From Azoarcus sp031546845 (GTDB lineage: Bacteria > Pseudomonadota > Gammaproteobacteria > Burkholderiales > Rhodocyclaceae), in contig JAVBJT010000027.1 in NCBI GenBank assembly GCA_031546845.1, forward strand, positions 1 through 64,000: 64,000 bases of DNA. The letters run 5' to 3'. Made by a program: the position numbers and the translations under genes. Below, piece after piece: positions 42,754 through 51,440 of this stretch (position 1 is the first letter of the stretch; every line of letters begins with the position of its first letter). The notes under the pieces were generated by a model that ran no database searches, was not told where the DNA came from, and saw only the letters and a program-made list of their open reading frames with translations.

Positions 42754-43114
42754 AAGCGCGAGATGCGCTGCAAGCGGTTTATTTTCATGGCCTATCTTGG
42801 GTGTCGGCCTGCATTTCCCCCACGATTTACCCCACAGAATGCTTGGACTGGTGGGGGATGGCATGAGATGGTGGCAGGCGGGTTGCGTGCGCATGATCGG
42901 GAGAAGTTTAGCAGTCCCTCTGTGCGGAGAAACAGTCCTACAGCAGCGATGCGGTTGGTCGTGGTCTGGATCACCGGAGAGCGTCAAGACCAGCGGTTAC
43001 TCCCGCAGTACAGCCACGCGCTGCCCGCTATGCCAATGAGCACTTACACGGCCCCCGCTGATAGACTCTAGCCGACTAACGTCGACTTTGATTCTGTTGA
43101 CAGGGGCCTATGCG
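42754..43114. other. left end of the island, no gene
   Basis: No convincing coding sequence on either strand. The stretch holds the inner direct repeat (42813-42839) and the upstream region of the small HTH gene. A remnant of an integrase gene was looked for and not seen. Confidence 0.5.
42813..42839. repeat. inner direct repeat, left copy (arm-type site)
   Basis: A 27-base sequence containing two part-copies of TTACCCCAC, repeated in the same orientation at 53731-53757 with one mismatch. The last 22 bases (42818-42839) are identical. Paired near-end repeats of this kind resemble arm-type binding sites of tyrosine integrases. Confidence 0.7.
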
Positions 43115-43324
43115 ATGACAGCCGAACCGTGGGTGACCGCCGAGCAAGTGGCCCAGCACTTGGGTGTAGTGAAAGACACTGTCTATCGCTGGCGGGAACG
43201 TAAGGGCCTGCCAGCACACAAGATCGGCCGCTTGTGGAAATTCCAACTCTCTGAAATCGATGAGTGGGTCCGCGTAGGTGGCGCCGATGAAGAGGCCAAT
43301 GAGCACTCCGGGCGGCCGGCGTGA
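43115..43324 (+). CDS. excisionase-family helix-turn-helix DNA-binding protein
   Basis: The 69-residue protein is a single MerR-like HTH: WVTAEQVAQHLGVVKDTVYRWRERKGLPAHKIGRLWKFQLSEIDEWVR. This is the helix-turn-helix 17 / excisionase-like family, small DNA-binding proteins of mobile elements and of restriction loci. The start at 43115 follows AGGGG; the longer frame begins with a TTG. It lies 67 bases upstream of hsdR and may act as its regulator or as a recombination directionality factor; neither is shown. Confidence 0.8.
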   Translation: MTAEPWVTAEQVAQHLGVVKDTVYRWRERKGLPAHKIGRLWKFQLSEIDEWVRVGGADEEANEHSGRPA

Positions 43325-43391
43325 GCCAAGTTGCTTATTTACATCTTCGCGGCACCCGTAGTCGCCCGGTCACCATTGTGAGGTCTGGTTC

Positions 43392-46300
43392 ATGACAACC
43401 GCAGAAAACCAAATTGAACAAGATCTGATCGCGAAACTAAAAGATCTCAAGTACACCTACCGCCCCGACATCCGCAACCGTGCCGCGCTGGAAGCAAACT
43501 TCCGCGAGAAGTTCCAGGCGCTCAACCGAGTCACGCTCACCGACGGCGAATTTCAGCGTCTTCTGGATGAAATCGTCACCCCCGACGTCTTCACTGCCGC
43601 CCACACGCTGCGTAATCGCAATGCCTTCGCACGCGATGACGGCACGCCGTTGAACTACACGCTGGTCAATATCAGTGATTGGTGCAAAAACCACTTTGAG
43701 GTCGTCAGCCAGCTCCGAATCAATACCGATTACAGCCACCACCGGTACGACGTCCTCCTGCTGATCAACGGCGTGCCTGTTGTCCAGATCGAGCTGAAGA
43801 CGCTTGGCATCAATCCCCGTCGTGCCATCGAGCAGGTTGTCGAATACAAGAACGACCCCGGCAATGGCTACACGCGCACGCTTCTGTGCTTCATCCAGTT
43901 GTTCATCGTCAGCAACCGCGACTCCACCTACTACTTCGCCAACAACAACGCACGCCACTTCAGTTTCGACGCCGACGAGCGCTTTCTTCCGATTTACCAG
44001 CATGCCGCGCCGGATAACTCGAAGATCAACGGAATCGATTGTTTCGCGGACGCCTTTCTCGCCAAATGCATCCTCGGGCAGACGATCAGCCGCTACATGG
44101 TCCTCGTCGCCAGCGAGCAGAAGCTGCTCATGATGCGGCCCTACCAGATCTACGCCGTCAAGAACATCGTCAAGTGCATCGAAGAGGACAGCGGCAACGG
44201 CTACATCTGGCACACCACCGGCAGCGGCAAGACGCTCACCAGCTTCAAGGCCTCCACCCTACTGAAGGCCAATCCGGCAATCGAGAAATGCCTTTTCGTC
44301 GTGGACCGCAAGGATCTCGACCGCCAGACCCGCGAGGAATTCAACCGTTTCCAGGAAGGCTGCGTCGAGGAAAACACCAACACCGGCACCCTCGTGCGCC
44401 GCCTGCTTTCAGATGACGCTGCCGACAAAGTCATCGTCTGCACCATCCAGAAGCTCGGCCTCGCCCTCGACGAAAACAGCAAGCGCAACAAGGGCCGCGA
44501 GAAAAGAGGGCTGTCGACCTACACGGATCTTCTCGAACCACTCAGCGACAAGCGCATCGTCTTCATCTTCGACGAATGCCACCGCTCGCAATTCGGCGAC
44601 AACCATCGGGCCATCAAGGAATTCTTCCCCAAGGCACAGCTTTTCGGTTTTACCGGCACGCCGATCTTCGAGAAAAATGCCACTTACAAGCGCGTTGAAG
44701 GCGAAGTCCAAACGCTCAAGACCACGGAAGACCTCTTCCAGAAATCGCTGCACGAATACACGATCACCCACGCGATCGAAGACCGCAACGTCTTGCGCTT
44801 CCACGTCGATTACTACAAGCCTGATGGCAAGAATGCCCCCAAGCCCGGCGAGACGCTCGCCAAGCGGGCCATCGTCGATGCGATCCTCGCCAAACACGAT
44901 GCCGCCACAGGCGGGCGCAAGTTCAACGCCATTCTCGCCACCGCATCGATCAACGACGCGATCGAGTACTACGGCATTTTCGAAACAGCTCAGGCCGAAA
45001 AACTGAAGGCCGACCCGGATTTCGTCCCGCTCAACATCGCCGCCGTCTTCTCCCCGCCAGGCGACGTCAGCGCCGACGTGAAGCAGATCCAGGAAGACTT
45101 GCCCCAAGAGCAGGAAGACAACAAGCACGACCCCGAGGCCAAAAAGAAAGCCCTCCAGACCATCATTGCCGGTTACAACGCGCGCTTCGGCGCCAACTAC
45201 CGCATCGAGGAGTTCGACCTCTACTACCAGGACGTACAAAAGCGCATCAAGGACCAGCAATATTCCAATGAGGGTTTGCGCAAAGCCGATCCGCAAGGGA
45301 AGTATGCGCACAAGCTCGATATCACCATCGTCGTCGACATGCTGCTGACCGGCTTCGACAGCAAGTACCTCAACACGCTCTACGTCGACAAGAACCTCAA
45401 GCACCACGGGCTGATCCAGGCCTTCAGCCGCACCAACCGCGTGCTGAATGACACCAAACCCTACGGCCACATCCTCGACTTCCGCGGCCAGCAGGACGCC
45501 GTCGACGATGCCATCGCGCTCTTCTCCGGCGCCAAGGCCGACAAGGCCCGCGAAATCTGGCTCGTCGACAAGGCCCCCGTCGTCATCGACAAACTCAAGG
45601 CCGCCAGGGAAGAACTCGCCAGCTTCATGCAATCGCAAGGCCTCTCTGGCAAGCCCGAAGACGTCGCCAACCTCAAGGGCGACGATGCCCGCGCCGCGTT
45701 CGTCAAGCATTTCAAGGAAGTGCAAAAGCTGCAGACCCAGCTCGATCAGTACACCGACCTCACCGCCGATCAGGAACAGGCGATCCAGAGCATCCTGCCC
45801 AGGGACGAGCTGAACGCCTTTCGCGGCGTCTACCTCGAAACGGCTCAGCGGCTCAAGGCCCAGCAGAACAAGCCGGGGGATCAGAAGAGCGAAGAAGTCG
45901 ATCAGCTCGACTTCGAATTCGTTCTCTTCGCCTCGGCCACCATCGATTACGACTACATCATGAAGCTCATCGCCGACTTCTCCACGAAGAAGCCGGGCAA
46001 GGCCACGATGGATCGCGATGAACTGATCAGCCTGATCGCATCCGACGCCAAGTTCCTCGACGAGCGCGACGATATCACCGAATACGTTCGCAGCCTCCAG
46101 GCCGGCCAAGGCCTCGACGAATCCGCTATTCGCACCGGCTACCAGCGGTTCAAGGACGAAAAAGCCGCCCGCGAGCTGGCCGAACTCTCCGCGAAACACG
46201 GCCTGCCCGTAGTGGCGCTGCAGGCCTTCGTCGACAACATCCTCAGCCGCAGGATCTTCGACGGCGAGCAACTCACCGAACTACTCGCGCTGCTCGACCT

Positions 46301-46415
46301 CGGCTGGAAGGCCCGCACGCAGAAGGAACTGGCCCTGATGACCGATCTCGTTCCGCTGTTGAAGAAGCGCGCCGGCGGCCGCGATATCTCCGGACTCAAG
46401 GCGTACGAGGAATAA
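43392..46415 (+). CDS. hsdR: type I restriction endonuclease subunit R
   Basis: Motor and nuclease subunit of a type I restriction-modification complex. The 1007-residue protein has an N-terminal PD-(D/E)xK nuclease (Asp120 in YDVLLL, Glu134-x-Lys136 in QIELKT). The SF2 translocase has Walker A TTGSGKT (275-281), the DECH box (394-397) and FGFTGTPI. A C-terminal helical region for HsdM contact follows. It looks complete. The gene order is unusual: hsdR and hsdS come first, and hsdM is 3.4 kb further on. Confidence 0.96.
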   Translation: MTTAENQIEQDLIAKLKDLKYTYRPDIRNRAALEANFREKFQALNRVTLTDGEFQRLLDEIVTPDVFTAAHTLRNRNAFARDDGTPLNYTLVNISDWCKNHFEVVSQLRINTDYSHHRYDVLLLINGVPVVQIELKTLGINPRRAIEQVVEYKNDPGNGYTRTLLCFIQLFIVSNRDSTYYFANNNARHFSFDADERFLPIYQHAAPDNSKINGIDCFADAFLAKCILGQTISRYMVLVASEQKLLMMRPYQIYAVKNIVKCIEEDSGNGYIWHTTGSGKTLTSFKASTLLKANPAIEKCLFVVDRKDLDRQTREEFNRFQEGCVEENTNTGTLVRRLLSDDAADKVIVCTIQKLGLALDENSKRNKGREKRGLSTYTDLLEPLSDKRIVFIFDECHRSQFGDNHRAIKEFFPKAQLFGFTGTPIFEKNATYKRVEGEVQTLKTTEDLFQKSLHEYTITHAIEDRNVLRFHVDYYKPDGKNAPKPGETLAKRAIVDAILAKHDAATGGRKFNAILATASINDAIEYYGIFETAQAEKLKADPDFVPLNIAAVFSPPGDVSADVKQIQEDLPQEQEDNKHDPEAKKKALQTIIAGYNARFGANYRIEEFDLYYQDVQKRIKDQQYSNEGLRKADPQGKYAHKLDITIVVDMLLTGFDSKYLNTLYVDKNLKHHGLIQAFSRTNRVLNDTKPYGHILDFRGQQDAVDDAIALFSGAKADKAREIWLVDKAPVVIDKLKAAREELASFMQSQGLSGKPEDVANLKGDDARAAFVKHFKEVQKLQTQLDQYTDLTADQEQAIQSILPRDELNAFRGVYLETAQRLKAQQNKPGDQKSEEVDQLDFEFVLFASATIDYDYIMKLIADFSTKKPGKATMDRDELISLIASDAKFLDERDDITEYVRSLQAGQGLDESAIRTGYQRFKDEKAARELAELSAKHGLPVVALQAFVDNILSRRIFDGEQLTELLALLDLGWKARTQKELALMTDLVPLLKKRAGGRDISGLKAYEE

Positions 46416-46418
46416 GCG

Positions 46419-47669
46419 ATGGCGAAGGACGGTAAATCGACGGTGATGCCGAGGCTGCGGTTCTCGGAGTTTCGGGAAGCCTGGGAAGAACACGAACTCG
46501 GAGAGTTTCTTACTGAAAGCCGTATTTCTGGCAATGACGGCTCCGTTGCGAAAAAGCTGACGGTCAAACTTTGGGGCAACGGCGTCTTCGAGAAAGCAGA
46601 GACGATCAAGGGAAGCGCCAGCACACAGTATTACAAGCGCAAGGCAGGTCAGTTCATCTACAGCAAGCTGGACTTTCTGAACCAAGCATTTGGCGTCATC
46701 CCCGATCACTTGGATGGCTACGAATCAACTGTCGACCTTCCGTGTTTCGATGTGGGTGTCGGTCTTAACTCGCAATTCCTTCTCAAATACGTTCAGAGAA
46801 AGGATTTTTATAAGCGATTTGGCGAGATCGCCGATGGCGGACGCAAAGCAAAGCGAATTCAGGTGGAGCCATTTTTTTCGTTTCCGATTGCGATTCCCAA
46901 AAAAACGGAAGAGCAACAAAAGATCGCCGACTGCCTGACGTCGCTAGATGAGGTGATTGCCGTTCAGGGGCGGAAAGTGGCGGCGCTGAAAGCTCATAAA
47001 CGGGGGCTGATGCAGCAACTTTTCCCCCGCGAAGGCGAAACCCTCCCCCGCCTCCGCTTACCCGAGTTCCAGAATGCGGGGGAGTGGGCGAGCGAAGAAC
47101 TCTCTCGCTGCCTGAAAAATGTAATTGATTACAGAGGAAAGGCTCCGCCGAAATCAAATTCGGGAATTCCGCTCATTACCGCGAAAAACGTGCGATTCGG
47201 TTGGCTTGATATGACGAATGACGAGTATATTGAAGAGGGAGAATATGGAAACTGGATGTCCAAAGGTATTCCACAAGCCGGAGATATCCTTTTTACCACC
47301 GAGGCACCACTCGGAAACGTGGCGCTCTTTCCTAGCACTGGGAAATTTGCATTGGGGCAGCGAATCATCACTCTTCGATCCAGAACGGAGAATTGCCTTC
47401 CAGAGTTCCTCTTTCAATCCCTGCTTGGTCCGAGGATGCAAGAAGAGATCGATTTCCACGGCACCGGATCAACGGCTAGGGGTATCAAGTCAGCGGTGTT
47501 TGTGAAAATTAGCTTTTGCTATCCGGGAATTGAGGAACAACGTCGCATCGCCGATTGCCTCACCGCGCTCGACGGCCTCATCGTGGCGCAAACGCAAAAA
47601 CTCGAGGCCCTCAAAACCCAAAAAAAAGGTCTCATGCAGCAGTTGTTTCCGTCGCTGGAGGAGGTTTAA
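46419..47669 (+). CDS. hsdS: type I restriction-modification specificity subunit S
   Basis: Chooses the DNA target for both modification and cleavage. The 416-residue protein has two target recognition domains separated by conserved helical spacers. The first ends QKIADCLTSLDEVIAVQGRK and HKRGLMQQLFP. The second ends RRIADCLTALDGLIVAQTQK and KKGLMQQLFP. The duplicate spacers show the half-subunit repeat of HsdS. Bases and codon use differ in the TRDs (more A/T), as expected for exchanged recognition modules. It starts 3 bases after hsdR and is followed 3 bases later by the nuclease gene. Confidence 0.94.
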   Translation: MAKDGKSTVMPRLRFSEFREAWEEHELGEFLTESRISGNDGSVAKKLTVKLWGNGVFEKAETIKGSASTQYYKRKAGQFIYSKLDFLNQAFGVIPDHLDGYESTVDLPCFDVGVGLNSQFLLKYVQRKDFYKRFGEIADGGRKAKRIQVEPFFSFPIAIPKKTEEQQKIADCLTSLDEVIAVQGRKVAALKAHKRGLMQQLFPREGETLPRLRLPEFQNAGEWASEELSRCLKNVIDYRGKAPPKSNSGIPLITAKNVRFGWLDMTNDEYIEEGEYGNWMSKGIPQAGDILFTTEAPLGNVALFPSTGKFALGQRIITLRSRTENCLPEFLFQSLLGPRMQEEIDFHGTGSTARGIKSAVFVKISFCYPGIEEQRRIADCLTALDGLIVAQTQKLEALKTQKKGLMQQLFPSLEEV

Positions 47670-47672
47670 CGT

Positions 47673-48824
47673 ATGGCTTCCGCATCCTTTTCCGGTCTGC
47701 CCGAATTGGCGAAGCATCTCCGCGAGGAAGTGGAGAAAAAGAAGTTCGTCCTGATCTACGCCTACAACGGCACGGGCAAAACCCGTTTGTCGGTGGCATT
47801 CAAGGACCTGGGCAAGAGCGGCGACCAACGCGACACGCTGTACTTCAATGCCTTCACCGAAGACCTGTTCCATTGGGATAACGATTTAACCGGAGACAGA
47901 TACCGTGTTCTCAGGCTCAACGAAAAATCACGGTACTTCGATGGGCTGGCATCAACGGAACTAGACACTCGCATCCGTTTGCTACTGGCTCGCTATGCAG
48001 ATTTTGATTTTCGGATTGATTCCGAGACGGACAAAAACGGCAATTTAAAAAAAGCCGAAGTCGTTTTCTTTCGTGAGGATCAAGATGAAAGCAACGGCGA
48101 GGAAGACACATTCGGCATCAAGATTTCGCGCGGCGAGGAGAACATCTTCATTTGGTGTTTCTTTCTCGCGATTCTGCAACTGACGTTGGATGGTCACCCG
48201 GACTATAAGTGGGTGAAGTACGTCTATATCGATGATCCGATCTCTTCACTTGACGAGCACAACGCCATTGTCGTTGGAAACCATCTCGTCCAGCTCTACC
48301 GGGAAGCCAAGCGACAAGAACCTTTGCCCACTGCTGTCTCGACGCACCATGCGTTGTTTTTCAACGTGTTGCACTACGAGGTTAAGAATCATCTAAGGAA
48401 ACCGCCACAGTACATGCTGAAGCGAGACAAACAGTCGGGCGGTTTCCGACTTGAAGCGCAGAAAGGCGATACGCCGCAGTTCTATCATGTTTCGGCATTA
48501 GCAGAGCTTTGGGAATTGGCAAAGGAAGAGAAGGTCAGCACGTATCATTTCAACGTGCTTCGGAGCATCTTGGAGAAGACGGCGTTCTTCCACGGATACG
48601 GACACTTTGCCAGTTGCATCAAGAAAGGTGCGAATGATGCGGAAGGAATCCTGCATCAGCGTTTCGTCGACATCCTGAGTCACGGCAAATACTCGATGTA
48701 CGAGCCGGTGGAAATGCAGGAACAAACCAGGGAATACTTTCGAACGATTCTTCGCGGCTTTGTAGAGCGCCATAACTTCAACCCGGAACTGTTCCCCGAG
48801 GCTCCTGAAGAGGCATCTGCATGA
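47673..48824 (+). CDS. PrrC-like anticodon nuclease (ABC-type NTPase with C-terminal RNase domain)
   Basis: The 383-residue protein combines an ABC-type NTPase with a presumed tRNA-cleaving domain. Visible parts are Walker A AYNGTGKT (30-37, first glycine replaced by Ala), the ABC signature SRGEENIFIWCFFLAI (from 152), Walker B YVYIDDPISSLDEHN (184-197) and the switch histidines STHHALFFN (223-231). The C-terminal part has LRSILE, giving Arg297-x3-Glu301, and candidate histidines 328 and 337, an arrangement like the Arg-Glu-His triad of PrrC. No long coiled coil is present, so it is PrrC-like rather than RloC-like. Sitting inside the hsd operon, it would be held silent by the R-M complex and released when a phage inhibits it. 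The family role is known; activity here is inferred. Confidence 0.82.
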   Translation: MASASFSGLPELAKHLREEVEKKKFVLIYAYNGTGKTRLSVAFKDLGKSGDQRDTLYFNAFTEDLFHWDNDLTGDRYRVLRLNEKSRYFDGLASTELDTRIRLLLARYADFDFRIDSETDKNGNLKKAEVVFFREDQDESNGEEDTFGIKISRGEENIFIWCFFLAILQLTLDGHPDYKWVKYVYIDDPISSLDEHNAIVVGNHLVQLYREAKRQEPLPTAVSTHHALFFNVLHYEVKNHLRKPPQYMLKRDKQSGGFRLEAQKGDTPQFYHVSALAELWELAKEEKVSTYHFNVLRSILEKTAFFHGYGHFASCIKKGANDAEGILHQRFVDILSHGKYSMYEPVEMQEQTREYFRTILRGFVERHNFNPELFPEAPEEASA

Positions 48825-49830
48825 CAGCACTGATTCTCTACACCACCGAAGACGGCCAGAGCCGAATTCAGCTTCGCGCCAAGGATCAAACGCTCTGGCT
48901 CACCCAGCGGGAAATGGTCGAGCTGTTTGCTGTCAGCACGGACAATATCGGTCTGCACCTCAAAAATCTCTATGAGGACGGCGAGCTGCGCCGCGAGGCA
49001 ACTATCGAGGAATCCTCGGTAGTTCAAATCGAGGGCAACCACGAGGTGCGCCGCCCGGTTGCGCTCTACAACCTCGATGCCATTCTCGCCGTGGGCTACC
49101 GCGTGCGCTCACCGCGCGGGGTGCAATTCCGCCGCTGGGCCAGCACGGTGCTCAAGGAGTACCTGCTCAAGGGCTTCGCCATAGACGACGAGCGCCTGAA
49201 AAATCCCGATGGCCGCCCGGATTACTTCGACGAGATGCTGGCGCGCATCCGCGACATCCGTGCCTCGGAAAAGCGTTTCTATCAGAAAGTGCGCGATCTG
49301 TTCGCCCTCAGTGTGGACTACGACAAAACCGACCGCGCCACCCAGACCTTTTTACCACGGTGCAAAACCTGCTGCTGTATGCGACAACGGGCAAGACCGC
49401 CGCGGAGATCGTTACCACACGCGCCGACGTCGCCGATCCGCATTTCGGCTTGCTCAGCTGGAAGAGCGACAAGGTGCGCAAGGAAGACATCCTGATCGCC
49501 AAGAACTATCTGTCCGAAGACGAAATCGACACCCTTAACCGGCTGGTGGTGATCTTCCTGGAAACCGCCGAACTGCGCACCAAAAACCGGCAGGAAATCC
49601 GTATGGATTTCTGGCAAGAGAACGTCAGCCAGATCATCACCTCCAATGGCTTTGCGCTGCTCACCCACGCGGGTTCGATCAGTCACCGGCAGATGGAGAA
49701 AAGCGCCACCGAGCTTTATCTGACATTCGATCGACAGCGCCGAAAGCAGGAAGCCCTGAAGGCCGACCAAGCCGACGAGGCCGCGCTCCATGCCCTTGAA
49801 GGCAAACTCAAGCGACGTAAAAAACCATGA
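48821..49830 (+). pseudogene. rhuM: RhuM family protein gene, interrupted by a frameshift at a T run
   Basis: The first frame (48821 onward) gives WLTQREMVELFAVSTDNIGLHLKNLYEDGEL, LYNLDAILAVGYRVRS and RRWASTVLKEYLLKGFAIDDERLKNPDGR up to YDKTDRATQTF, then turns to non-coding text. The second frame resumes with TVQNLLLYATTGKTAAEIV and runs to KRRKKP at 49830. One extra T in the five-T run at 49349-49353 would join them into about 336 residues, the normal RhuM length. The RhuM role is unknown; it was first noted in a Salmonella pathogenicity island and often lies inside type I hsd loci. It overlaps both neighbours by 4 bases. The break could be real, phase-variable or a read error. Confidence 0.85.
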
Positions 49831-51440
49831 CCGAAAACGATCAAAAGCAACTTGGCAAGACCCTTTGGAACATTGCCGACGAGTTGCGCGGCGCGATGAA
49901 CGCGGACGATTTCCGCGACTACATGCTGTCGTTCCTGTTCCTGCGCTACCTCTCAGACAACTACGAGGTAGCCGCAAAAAAAGAGCTGGGGTCGGACTAC
50001 CCCAAGCTTGACAATGGCGAAGCGAGCACGCCTCTGCAACTTTGGTATCAGGCCAATGAGAACGATGTGGCCGAGTTCGAAAAACAGATGCGCCGCAAGG
50101 TGCATTACGTGATCGAGCCGCAATACCTGTGGGGCAACATCGTTCAGCTGGCCAAGGAGCAAAACGACGAATTGCTGAGCACCTTGCAGAAGGGCTTTCA
50201 GTACATCGAGGAGGAATCGTTCCAGAGTAACTTCCAGGGGCTGTTTTCGGAGATCAATCTCGCGTCAGACAAGCTTGGGCGCAAGTACGCTGACCGCAAT
50301 GCCAAGCTCTGCTCGATCATTTCAAAAATTGCGCACAGCATGGCGCTGTTCTCGACCGATACCGATACGCTCGGCGACGCCTATGAATACCTGATCGGCC
50401 AGTTCGCCTCCGGTTCGGGCAAGAAGGCGGGCGAGTTCTACACGCCGCAACAGATTTCCAGCATCCTGTCGGCCATCGTCACGCTCGACAGTCAGGATCC
50501 GACCACCGGCAAGCGGAACAAGCTGGAAAGCGTGTTTGACTTTGCCTGCGGGTCGGGCTCGCTGCTGCTCAATGTGCGCCACCGCATGAAGGACTCAGGC
50601 GGCACCATCGGCAAGATTTACGGCCAGGAATCCAACATCACGACCTACAACCTGGCACGCATGAACATGCTGCTGCACGGCGTGAAGGACACCGAATTCG
50701 AGATCTACCATGGCGATTCCCTCAAGAACGACTGGGATTGGCTGCGCGAAATGAACCCGGCGAAGAAGCCGCAGTTCGACGCGGTAGTGGCCAATCCGCC
50801 TTTCAGCTTTCGCTGGGAGCCCAAGGACGAGGCAAGCGAAGACCCGCGTTTCAAGAATCACGGCGTGGCGCCGAAAAGCGCCGCCGACTTCGGCTTCCTT
50901 CTGCATGGGCTGCATTACCTGAAGGACGACGGCGTGATGGCGATCATCCTGCCGCATGGTGTGCTCTTCCGCGGCGGCGCGGAGGACCGCATCCGACGCA
51001 AGCTGCTAAACGATGGGCACATCGACACCGTGATCGGGCTGCCGGCGAACCTGTTCTATTCGACGGGTATCCCGGTCTGCATCCTCGTGCTGAAGAAATG
51101 CAAGAAACCGGACGACGTGCTCTTCATCAACGCCGCCCAGCACTTCGAGAAGGGCAAGCGTCAGAACCAGTTGCGGCTTGAGCATATCGACAGGATCGTC
51201 GACGCCTACCAGTACCGCAGGGAAGAGGCGCGCTATTCGCGGCGGGTGAGCATGGAAGAAATCGAGAAGAACGATTTCAACTTGAACATCTCACGCTACG
51301 TCAGTACGGCGGTCGCGGAAGAAGAGGTCGATCTCACGGTGGTGCATCGACAGTTGGTCGACATCGAAAAGGAAATCGCCAAGGCGAAGGACAAGCACAA
51401 CGCCTTCCTGAAGGAATTGGGATTGCCGCTGCTGCTATGA
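49827..51440 (+). CDS. hsdM: type I restriction-modification methyltransferase subunit M
   Basis: N6-adenine methyltransferase that protects host sites and is part of the restriction complex. The 537-residue protein has an N-terminal helical domain (MTENDQKQLGKTLWNIADELRG). SAM motif I FACGSGSLLLN is at 239-249, the catalytic NPPF at 323-326, and GEFYTPQQISSIL is typical of HsdM. A C-terminal coiled coil follows (DIEKEIAKAKDKHNAFLKELG). The start overlaps the rhuM end by 4 bases, so ribosomes may arrive by coupling. It is separated from hsdS by two accessory genes. Confidence 0.96.
   Translation: MTENDQKQLGKTLWNIADELRGAMNADDFRDYMLSFLFLRYLSDNYEVAAKKELGSDYPKLDNGEASTPLQLWYQANENDVAEFEKQMRRKVHYVIEPQYLWGNIVQLAKEQNDELLSTLQKGFQYIEEESFQSNFQGLFSEINLASDKLGRKYADRNAKLCSIISKIAHSMALFSTDTDTLGDAYEYLIGQFASGSGKKAGEFYTPQQISSILSAIVTLDSQDPTTGKRNKLESVFDFACGSGSLLLNVRHRMKDSGGTIGKIYGQESNITTYNLARMNMLLHGVKDTEFEIYHGDSLKNDWDWLREMNPAKKPQFDAVVANPPFSFRWEPKDEASEDPRFKNHGVAPKSAADFGFLLHGLHYLKDDGVMAIILPHGVLFRGGAEDRIRRKLLNDGHIDTVIGLPANLFYSTGIPVCILVLKKCKKPDDVLFINAAQHFEKGKRQNQLRLEHIDRIVDAYQYRREEARYSRRVSMEEIEKNDFNLNISRYVSTAVAEEEVDLTVVHRQLVDIEKEIAKAKDKHNAFLKELGLPLLL

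Noticed and set aside
44409..46271. Minus-strand frame of 620 codons through hsdR
   Set aside because: Antisense shadow of hsdR; Leu/Val/Gly-rich text without motifs, as expected from the codon usage of hsdR.
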